Assembly: GCA_026129685.1 (NCBI GenBank)
Contig: JAHCHO010000005.1
Location: forward strand, 62,001 to 126,000
Direction: 5' to 3'
Length of the DNA stretch: 64,000 nucleotides
DNA from: Fimbriimonadaceae bacterium
GTDB taxonomy: Bacteria > Armatimonadota > Fimbriimonadia > Fimbriimonadales > Fimbriimonadaceae
In this document: positions 9,587 to 15,536 of the stretch, one piece after another
Layout of the letters: the number at the start of each line of letters is the position of its first letter
Numbering within the stretch: position 1 is the first letter of the stretch
The notes under the pieces: model-generated
What the model was told of the DNA's origin: nothing
The model's input: the letters and a program-made list of their open reading frames with translations, nothing else
Databases searched by the model: none
Translations under genes and position numbers: made by a program

Positions 9587-9619
9587 GAAGCCGGGGAGGG
9601 CGGCGGCGAGACGCCTCCG

Positions 9620-9766
9620 TCAGACCTTGTTCTTGTGGGTCTTCGAGTGGCTCTTGTTGCCGCTCGGCTTGCCCATCTCGTGGATTTCGGGAGCGTGACC
9701 GCCCGCCGGCTTGTCCTTCAGTTTCTCGACGGCGGCTTTGATGTCTTTCTTGGACGGGCGCTTCAT
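9620..9766 (-). CDS. small basic Lys/His-rich protein, 48 aa
   Basis: A short gene from ATG at 9766 to TGA at 9620-9622. It begins MKRPSKKDIKAAVEKLKDKP and ends HSKTHKNKV, with 12 lysines in 48 residues and no Cys or membrane segment. Codon use is as GC-biased at third positions as in neighbouring genes. A TAGATT hexamer (minus strand, 9773-9778) lies exactly six bases before the ATG, the same arrangement seen before many starts here. The function is not recognisable; a nucleic-acid or ribosome-associated role would fit the charge but is speculative. Confidence 0.6.
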   Translation of the reverse strand: MKRPSKKDIKAAVEKLKDKPAGGHAPEIHEMGKPSGNKSHSKTHKNKV

Positions 9767-9772
9767 ACGTCC

Positions 9773-9778
9773 AATCTA
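9773..9778 (-). promoter_or_regulatory. candidate -10 element (TAGATT) for the 48-aa gene
   Basis: Minus-strand TAGATT is followed by six bases and then the ATG at 9766. There is no Shine-Dalgarno sequence in the gap, which suggests a leaderless transcript. Confidence 0.4.
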
Positions 9779-9927
9779 CACCAACTTGGGCGCGGCAACG
9801 GTCCCTTGGTCGCATTTCGGTTCGTTCCGTGCGATTCCGAGGCCAAGGGGAGGAAGCCAACTTCGGAACAAGACGGCGCCGATGCCGACACCGGGCAGCG
9901 TCGGGTAGGGTCGCCCCAGGGCTCGCG

Positions 9928-10521
9928 TCAGTCCACCGAGGAAACGCGGGCGGACTGGGACGCGAGGTCGAGCCGCTTGCCCTTGAGCAACTTGTCGATG
10001 GTGACGTCGCTCAAGGTCCGGGTGATGTTCGGCTTGTCCCAAATCTTGAAGTAGCCGAGGCCGCCTCGGCCGAGCGAGGCGGGCATCGCCACGGTGTAGG
10101 ACTGTCCGTCCACCACTTTGGCGCCACCGTCGGTGGCGACGGAGACCAAGCGCTTGCCGGAAGCGGCCGACTTGGAGAAGGTGGCGGTGAAGCCGGAAAG
10201 CTGCAGGAAGCTCGAATAGGGCTGCGGGTAGAGGGAGACGCTGCGCTCGAGGGCCGCCCGGATTTGGTTTCCGGTCAGGGTGACGATCACGATCTCGTCG
10301 GTCGGATACTGGAACATCGAGCTCGCGTCGCTCGCGTCGTACTTCTCCTTGAGGAGGCCGGCGGCGAGGAACGCACCGTCGGTACCGGCGGTTTCGCGAA
10401 TAAGGTCGGCGGCGGCCTGCGCGGGGAGGTGCGAGCCGAGGGCAGGATCGTCGGCGGCGCCCGCCGCAAAGGCGGCGACCCCGAGCGTGAAGGCACAAAT
10501 CCAGACAACCGAACGTTTCAT
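9928..10521 (-). CDS. stand-alone 5'-nucleotidase C-terminal domain protein, exported
   Basis: 197 residues with a signal peptide (MKRSVVWICAFTLGVAAFAAGA). The mature part matches the C-terminal substrate-binding domain of UshA/5'-nucleotidases: IVIVTLTGNQIRAALERSV, then PQPYSSFLQLSGFTATF, VDGQSYTVAMPASLGRGGLGY. In full-length enzymes this domain binds the nucleotide base and is preceded by a metallophosphatase domain, which is absent here, so hydrolysis on its own is unlikely. It could bind nucleosides or be a remnant. It is preceded by a long structured leader and by the rplK gene on the same strand. Confidence 0.8.
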   Translation of the reverse strand: MKRSVVWICAFTLGVAAFAAGAADDPALGSHLPAQAAADLIRETAGTDGAFLAAGLLKEKYDASDASSMFQYPTDEIVIVTLTGNQIRAALERSVSLYPQPYSSFLQLSGFTATFSKSAASGKRLVSVATDGGAKVVDGQSYTVAMPASLGRGGLGYFKIWDKPNITRTLSDVTIDKLLKGKRLDLASQSARVSSVD

Positions 10522-10528
10522 TTTCGAC

Positions 10529-10547
10529 GCGACGGCCTTGCCGTCGC
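10529..10547 (-). promoter_or_regulatory. hairpin just upstream of the 5'-nucleotidase-domain start
   Basis: A perfect 8-bp stem (GCGACGGC / GCCGTCGC) with a 3-nt loop ends seven bases before the ATG codon at 10519-10521. No Shine-Dalgarno sequence is present between the hairpin and the start, so the structure would cover the ribosome-binding region. A regulatory role is inference. Confidence 0.5.
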
Positions 10548-10608
10548 CCCTAACCCATCCATTCGACTCGCGAACCGTGGCGAAGTTTCACCATCGGATA
10601 CGTCGAAC

Positions 10609-10688
10609 GCTCGGGCATCGTGCCAAAGACCTACCGGAATCCTCGGCGATTCCTTCCAGGACTGCAGGTCCGATCAGGTTACCCGAGC
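10609..10688 (-). ncRNA. candidate structured RNA/leader between rplK and the 5'-nucleotidase-domain gene
   Basis: On the minus strand three nested stems can be drawn: an outer perfect 7-bp stem (10682-10688 with 10609-10615), a middle 7-bp stem with one G-U pair (10664-10670 with 10628-10634), and an apical 6-bp stem (10648-10653 with 10636-10641) closed by a 6-nt loop. The result is an ~80-nt extended hairpin. The 5' side carries AACCTGATC and the internal part GGAAGGA, which faintly recall TPP-riboswitch and SRP-RNA motifs, but neither consensus is complete. It has no T-tract, so it is not a simple terminator. Family unknown. Confidence 0.35.
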
Positions 10689-10719
10689 CGGATCGCGTTC
10701 CTCGGGGCGCAGCCGAGGC

Positions 10720-11145
10720 CTAATCCTCGACTCGGACGCCCATCGAACGAGCGGAGCCGGCGACGATTCGCATCGCCATGTCCACGTCTTTCGTGTTGAA
10801 GTCGGCCATCTTCTGCTCGGCGATCGCGCGCAGTTTGTCCTTTGGCAGGACGCCGGCTTTGTCGGTCTTGGGGTTGGCCGCGCCTCGCTCGATGCCCGCC
10901 GCCCGCTTGATCAGGTCGGTGACCAGCGGTTGCTTGACCTTGTAGCTGTAGGAGCGATCCTCGAAGACGGTGATCTCGACGGGCATGACGTAGCCCATCT
11001 GGGGCGCCGTCTGCTCGTTGAACTTCTTGAGGAACTCCATCATGTTGATGCCGGCTTGACCCAGCGCGGGGCCGACCGGGGGAGCGGGCGTTCCTTTGCC
11101 CGCCGGGATGTTGAGCTTGATGACGCTCGTGATCTTCTTCGCCAT
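10720..11145 (-). CDS. rplK: 50S ribosomal protein L11
   Basis: 141 residues, the usual L11 length. The N-terminal domain begins MAKKITSVIKLNIPAGKGTP and contains PAPPVGPALGQAGINMMEF; the C-terminal rRNA-binding domain ends with RIVAGSARSMGVRVED, the classic L11 tail. L11 binds the GTPase-associated region of 23S rRNA and is needed for factor-dependent GTP hydrolysis and stringent-factor activation. ATG at 11145 is the family start. In most bacteria rplK sits between nusG and rplA; here neither neighbour is present, and the next gene downstream encodes an exported 5'-nucleotidase domain. Confidence 0.97.
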   Translation of the reverse strand: MAKKITSVIKLNIPAGKGTPAPPVGPALGQAGINMMEFLKKFNEQTAPQMGYVMPVEITVFEDRSYSYKVKQPLVTDLIKRAAGIERGAANPKTDKAGVLPKDKLRAIAEQKMADFNTKDVDMAMRIVAGSARSMGVRVED

Positions 11146-11249
11146 GATCCTAAATCCGTGGGAGGCCACCGAGCAACGGGGTGGAAGCGTCAACCGACGC
11201 CCGGGCCTTCCTAACCGAGGGCAGAGTGTACCTTGAGCGGGCGGGCCGA

Positions 11250-11876
11250 CTAGCGCTTGCGCTTGGGCCGATGCCGATCGCACCACTCGCGGCTCGACCG
11301 GGACGTCGGCGACACGAACGCGGCGACGTGCACCTCGATCCCGTTCGGCGACTGCTCCTCTTCGACCGAGTTCAGCGCCTCGATCAGGATGGCGCGCACG
11401 CGCTCGATCTGCTCGGCGGCGAGGTGCACGTAGGTGTGGCGGAACATCTGAAACGAGCCGATGGCGTCCTGCGCGGTGACCGCCTCTTGGGCGTCCTCGT
11501 ACTCCCGGGCCATCGTGCGAGCGATCGCCGAGAAGCCCTTGGCCATGCTCCGTCGGTATTCGGGGTCACCCTGAGCGCCTAGGCTGACGAGCGTCCGCGC
11601 GACATGGACGTAGGTCGTTTCCGGCTTGGTGCGGACCGGACGGACCCCTGCCGCGAGCAGAAGCCCGACCGTGAGAAGGTGCTCCACGTGGTAGTGGACA
11701 GTCTGCGGCGGTCTCCCGATCTCCTTGGCGACCTCCCTCACGGAGCGAGCGCGATCGGACTGGAACGCCCAGAAGACCTGCGCCCGTGGAACGGAGGCGA
11801 GCGCGTCCACGTGCTCGCGGGTGAAGGTGAGGCGTTCCAACTGGCCGGGATACGTCGTCACGTGCAGACGGACCAT
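11250..11876 (-). CDS. winged-helix (ArsR-like) transcriptional regulator
   Basis: 208 residues from ATG 11876. The DNA-binding winged helix lies at about residues 25-85: RAQVFWAFQSDRARSVREVA, IGRPPQTVHYHVEHLL as recognition region, then VRPVRTKPETTYVHVA as wing. The C-terminal half is helical (about 100-190) and may be a dimerisation or ligand domain. The tail is strongly basic (RHRPKRKR). It is divergent from the APH(6)-like kinase gene, a common arrangement for local regulators, but the target is unknown. Confidence 0.72.
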   Translation of the reverse strand: MVRLHVTTYPGQLERLTFTREHVDALASVPRAQVFWAFQSDRARSVREVAKEIGRPPQTVHYHVEHLLTVGLLLAAGVRPVRTKPETTYVHVARTLVSLGAQGDPEYRRSMAKGFSAIARTMAREYEDAQEAVTAQDAIGSFQMFRHTYVHLAAEQIERVRAILIEALNSVEEEQSPNGIEVHVAAFVSPTSRSSREWCDRHRPKRKR

Positions 11877-12014
11877 ACCGCACGGGTCACGCTCCGGGCG
11901 CGCCGAGCGGCACTTAATGTTCAGTAGAACCAGGAATTCCGAATAAAGTTCGTGGGTGGGCGTCCTCGGCCGGTGGGCACGGCTCGTCCTTGGGCCGGCG
12001 GTATCGTTGGGGAC

Positions 12015-12746
12015 GTGGTGCACCCGGACGACGTTCCGATCTTGGACCGGATGGGGTTCGTCCCCACCGAGGCGCTTCCAAGCGGGCACTGTTGCCGGGT
12101 CTACGCGAACGAGGGATTCCTGTTGCGGGTCCCGTTTCAGGGGGAAGAGGCGACCTCGGGACGGGTGGCGGCGCGGATGCTGTCGGGCGGGGTCGGGCCG
12201 AGGGTGTTGGCGGAGGACGACGCGTCCGGTTCGCTGGTGATGGAGCGGTTGCGGCCGGGCGGGTCGCTCGGGGCGTCGGCTTCGGACGAAGAGGCGCTGG
12301 CGGTCACGATCGGTCTCGCCCGGCGGTTGCCGATCGGGCCCTGCGACGGGCTGATGACGTTGCGGGAGTTCCTACCCCCGATCTGCCCGTTGGGCGAACG
12401 GTTGCACGGCACGTCGCGCGCATCGAGGTTCCTCCACGGGGACCTGCACCCGTTCAACGTGCTAAGGTCGGGGTCGGCTTGGGTGGCGATCGATCCGAAG
12501 GGGTTGTGGGGCGACTCGCACTACGAGGCGGCGGCGTTCCTTCGCAACCGCACGGAGGCGTTCGAGACGGGTGAGGCGCTACGGGAGGCGTGCTTGCGGC
12601 GGGTCCGGCGGTTCGCGCGCGAACTTGGCCTCGATCCGTGGCGCATCGCGGCTTGGTCGGTGGTCGACCTGCACGACGCGGAGGGGGAATGGGCTCGAGT
12701 TCGGGGCGCGATGTCCCAGGCGATGGACATCCTGACGGCGTCCTAG
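12015..12746 (+). CDS. aminoglycoside phosphotransferase-like kinase, APH(6)/hydroxyurea phosphotransferase type
   Basis: About 243 residues. The catalytic loop FLHGDLHPFNVL (HGDLHPFN at about 141-148) and the metal-binding WVAIDPKGLWGD (D160) match the APH(6)/Hur branch of protein-kinase-like phosphotransferases. The N-lobe is shorter than usual for APH(6) (about 270 aa). GTG at 12015 is preferred: TATCGT lies seven bases upstream, and more upstream codons look non-homologous. Actual resistance activity cannot be inferred; many chromosomal members phosphorylate unknown small molecules. It ends seven bases from the convergent neighbour. Confidence 0.75.
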   Translation: MVHPDDVPILDRMGFVPTEALPSGHCCRVYANEGFLLRVPFQGEEATSGRVAARMLSGGVGPRVLAEDDASGSLVMERLRPGGSLGASASDEEALAVTIGLARRLPIGPCDGLMTLREFLPPICPLGERLHGTSRASRFLHGDLHPFNVLRSGSAWVAIDPKGLWGDSHYEAAAFLRNRTEAFETGEALREACLRRVRRFARELGLDPWRIAAWSVVDLHDAEGEWARVRGAMSQAMDILTAS

Positions 12747-12753
12747 GAACGGG

Positions 12754-13749
12754 TTAGAGGACGGTTGCTTCCCGGAGGGCCTCCATGGCTCGCGCATCGT
12801 GTTGCCTTGCGGCGCAGAGGGTGTGCAAAAGACGGTCGCGACCGGACGGGCCAAAGGTGTGACCGTCCTTCTCGGCCCAGGCGGGGGCGACGAGGGAGAC
12901 TGCGCACGCGCCCCCGGGATGGACGACGGCGCTGAACTGGCCGAGGGCTTCGATCGCCCCATCGATCGCGCGGCGACGGGCGGGGAACCAGTCTCGTCGG
13001 CGGCGCAGGAAGGCCTCGGCGGCGGCACGGCCCTCCATCAGTTGGTCGACGATCCAGAAGCAACCGTGCCGGTCGCCGTCGAGGCTGTGGTCGTCCACCC
13101 ATTGAACGAGGAACTCCCAAGCGGCGCGACCAAGGAGATAGTGGCCGACGGGCGCCGAATCCCACATGGCGACGGCGGACTCGAGGGAACGGAGGAAGGC
13201 GGCCCGCTTGTGGACGGGTACGACGCGGGGCCGAACGACCTCGACATCGAAGGGGGACTCGGCGTCGTTGACGAAAGGCTCGACGGACCAGGTGTAGGGG
13301 TGGACGCGGATCCAGGACTCGCCCCCGTTTTCGTAGCCGACGACCAGCCCGGACTCGAAGTGGTGCCAGAGGGCGGGACGACCCTGCTCGATCGCCTCCT
13401 TGACGCGGGCCCTTGTATCGGCGAGCGATTCCGGGCGCACGGGATGTCCATCGAGGGCGACGGGAAGGACCTCCCGAAGAAGAGGCGCGGTCTGGTAGCC
13501 GACGTTGCTGTGGGGCGAACTGGGACAGAGTTGGTCGTGGACCTGGATACGGAACGCTTGGCCCGAGTAGCCGAGGAGGTCTTGGTAGTCGGTCGGGAAG
13601 CCGACCGCGCGGCAGGCGACCGAAGCGGCGGCCACCATCGAGTTTCCCATCTCGGAGAGCAACCAGCCTTGCAGGCCTTGTAGGTAGGCGCGTCCGCCGT
13701 CCCGGACGACGGGAAGCGGAACGAACGAAGGGCTCGCGACCGATGCCAT
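12754..13749 (-). CDS. conserved protein of unknown function (possible C39/BtrH-like fold)
   Basis: 331 residues, no signal peptide. The N-terminal half has SEMGNSMVAAASVACRAVGF and, further on, EQGRPALWHHFESGLVVGYE followed by SWIRVHPYTW, an order reminiscent of C39-like or BtrH-type papain-fold proteins, but I cannot place it firmly. The C-terminal half is helical (AAEAFLRRRRDWFPARRRAI). AGGAGGT upstream (minus strand, near 13755-13761) supports ATG 13749. It is divergent from the ATP-grasp gene, with a shared promoter region of about 106 bp. Confidence 0.6.
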   Translation of the reverse strand: MASVASPSFVPLPVVRDGGRAYLQGLQGWLLSEMGNSMVAAASVACRAVGFPTDYQDLLGYSGQAFRIQVHDQLCPSSPHSNVGYQTAPLLREVLPVALDGHPVRPESLADTRARVKEAIEQGRPALWHHFESGLVVGYENGGESWIRVHPYTWSVEPFVNDAESPFDVEVVRPRVVPVHKRAAFLRSLESAVAMWDSAPVGHYLLGRAAWEFLVQWVDDHSLDGDRHGCFWIVDQLMEGRAAAEAFLRRRRDWFPARRRAIDGAIEALGQFSAVVHPGGACAVSLVAPAWAEKDGHTFGPSGRDRLLHTLCAARQHDARAMEALREATVL

Positions 13750-13855
13750 GCGGCACCTCCTGCCCTCACGTTACCACCTGCCGACGCGGACGCGAATCGG
13801 CATGGGTCTCCCGGCTTCGATTGCTGTCGATCGTGGGCGGGTAGCCTCTTCGCCC

Positions 13856-14686
13856 GTGAAGGTCGCCCTCGCCACGTGTCTCGTGTTGCCGGAACCGGAC
13901 CCGGACGAGGCGATCACGCTCGAGGCGTTCCGGCGAAGGGGCCACCACGTCGAGCTGTTGGCCTGGGACGACCCGACGGCGCACCCAGAGGCCTTCGACG
14001 TCGTCGCGATTCGCTCGACTTGGGACTATCCCGGGCGGGCAAGGGAGTTCGCGGCGTGGGTGCGGCGGACGGCGGCGCTCACGCGGCTGCTGAACCCGGC
14101 GGAGGTGGTGCTGGGGAACCTGGACAAGCGGTATCTGGCCGAGCTAGAGGGGCGCGGACTGCCGGTCGTCACGAGTCGGTGGGTTTCGCCGGACGATCTG
14201 GCGTCGGCGGGGGACTTGCTCGAGCGGCGGTTCGTCGTGAAGCCCTCGATCGGGGCGGGCTCTATGGACACGCGCTTCTTCGATCCGTCCCAGGTCGAGG
14301 AGGCGCGGCGGTGGTTGGCGACGATGGACCCGGGGAGGACGTTCATGGTCCAGCCGTACTACGACTCGGTGGACACGGTGGGCGAGCAGTCCATCGTCGT
14401 GATCGAGGGGCGGGCGACGCACCGCGTCCACAAGCGCCCGCGGTTCGACGGACAGGAGGAGCGGGTGGAGGGGCCACACCCGGTCGCGGGCGAGTGGGAA
14501 GACCTGGCGCTTCGAGCGTTGGCTCCGTACGCAGGGTTGCTCTACGCGCGGGTGGACCTGATGGCGGACGACACGGGGAAGTGGCGAATCTCGGAGTTGG
14601 AACTCATCGAACCCTCGCTGTTCTTCCTCCAGAACCCGGTGGCATTGGAGGCTTTCGTGGACGCGGTCGAGCGGATGGCGCGGTGA
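13856..14686 (+). CDS. ATP-grasp ligase, DcsG/RimK-like
   Basis: 276 residues from GTG 13856. Features are the N-terminal pre-ATP-grasp fold (KVALATCLVLPEPDPDEAI, then VVAIRSTWDYP), the lysine of the ATP site in RRFVVKPSIGAGSMDT, and the metal-binding end WRISELELIEPSLFF. The IRSTWDY motif is shared with DcsG-type ATP-grasp proteins (O-ureidoserine cyclisation in cycloserine biosynthesis) and relatives. Carboxylate-amine ligation is expected, substrate unknown. An ATG at 13802 would add 18 residues; a TAGCCT hexamer eight bases before 13856 favours the GTG. Its 3' end overlaps the convergent CapA gene by 83 bp. Confidence 0.8.
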   Translation: MKVALATCLVLPEPDPDEAITLEAFRRRGHHVELLAWDDPTAHPEAFDVVAIRSTWDYPGRAREFAAWVRRTAALTRLLNPAEVVLGNLDKRYLAELEGRGLPVVTSRWVSPDDLASAGDLLERRFVVKPSIGAGSMDTRFFDPSQVEEARRWLATMDPGRTFMVQPYYDSVDTVGEQSIVVIEGRATHRVHKRPRFDGQEERVEGPHPVAGEWEDLALRALAPYAGLLYARVDLMADDTGKWRISELELIEPSLFFLQNPVALEAFVDAVERMAR

Positions 14687-15536
14687 GGGGAAGGGGTCGG
14701 CCTTGGCGAATGCGGAAGGGGACCGTCGCGTAGCTTTGGACGCCGTTCTTCGCGAGGGTCGCGCGGAGGACGAGGGTCTGTCGTTCGGCGGGTCTGGTCG
14801 CGTCGAAGACGAAGTTTCCGAGGGAGTAGGCCACGAGGCAGCGGCGTCCGTCCTTGGCGGGCAGCCATTCGATCGGCTGGAGGACGTGAGGATGGTGACC
14901 GAGCACGAGGTCCGCGCCGGCGTCGGCGGCGAGGCGGGCGAGGCGACGTTGGCGGTCGGAGGGAAGGTGACTTCCCTCGGTGCCCCAGTGCCAGGAGACC
15001 ACGACGACGTCGGCCCGGCGGCGGGCGTCGGCGATGTCGCCTGCGAGGGTGGATTCGTCGGTCTGGCGAACAAGGCCGGGCGGGTCGACCGGGAAGTCGG
15101 TGATGGCGAGAAAGGCGACTCGCAGTCCCTTCCTCACGACGACGGTCGGTTCGGCGCGATGGCCGACGGGATTCACGCCGTCATCCTCAAGGGCCCTCAG
15201 GGTTTGGCGCAGACCCGGCTCTCCCGCGTCGACGGCGTGGTTGTTGGCGACGGAGAGGACGTCGAAACCGGCTTTGGCGAGGGCGGACGCCGAGGCGGGG
15301 TCGCCCCGCAGGAGGAAGCGCTTGGGCCGGGCGAAGGGGGCGTCGCCGAGGACGCATTCGAGGTTGCCGAAGGTGAGATCGGCGTCAAGGGCGGGGCGCG
15401 CGGCGTCGAACAGGGCGTGTGCCCCTTCCCGGGCGATTCGGCGGGCGACGTAGCGGCCGAGCATGATGTCGCCGACCGCCGCCAAGTCTACGGTCGTGAC
15501 GCCGATCGCCCCGGCTAGGAGGGCGGCGACGATCAT
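14604..15536 (-). CDS. CapA family (poly-gamma-glutamate synthesis-type) metallophosphatase-like protein
   Basis: 310 residues. A short hydrophobic N-terminus (MIVAALLAGAIGVTTVDLAA) may be a signal. The CapA/PgsA core is visible: AAVGDIMLGRYVAR, LTFGNLECVLGD, VLSVANNHAVDAGEPGL, VVVSWHWGTEGSHLPS, VLGHHPHVLQPIEW and YSLGNFVFD. ATG at 15536 overlaps the DUF3160 stop (ATGA), indicating translational coupling. The proline/arginine-rich C-terminus runs 83 bp into the convergent ATP-grasp gene. CapA proteins take part in surface polymer handling; the polymer here is unknown. Confidence 0.88.
   Translation of the reverse strand: MIVAALLAGAIGVTTVDLAAVGDIMLGRYVARRIAREGAHALFDAARPALDADLTFGNLECVLGDAPFARPKRFLLRGDPASASALAKAGFDVLSVANNHAVDAGEPGLRQTLRALEDDGVNPVGHRAEPTVVVRKGLRVAFLAITDFPVDPPGLVRQTDESTLAGDIADARRRADVVVVSWHWGTEGSHLPSDRQRRLARLAADAGADLVLGHHPHVLQPIEWLPAKDGRRCLVAYSLGNFVFDATRPAERQTLVLRATLAKNGVQSYATVPFRIRQGRPLPLTAPSARPRPRKPPMPPGSGGRTARVR

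Noticed and set aside
10609-10688. Bacterial SRP (4.5S) RNA
   Set aside because: An extended hairpin with GTCC...GGAAGGA is present, but the invariant GGAAGGAAGCAGCC apical block is not conserved.
10609-10719. TPP riboswitch upstream of the nucleotidase-domain gene
   Set aside because: AACCTGATC and a GGAAGGA-like stretch recall the 3' half of the aptamer, but the CTGAGA motif and the P2/P3 arrangement are missing and the gene is not thiamine-related.
12015-12746. Acquired aminoglycoside-resistance gene
   Set aside because: Family motifs fit APH(6)/Hur, but composition is chromosomal, no mobile markers surround it, and the family has many non-resistance members.
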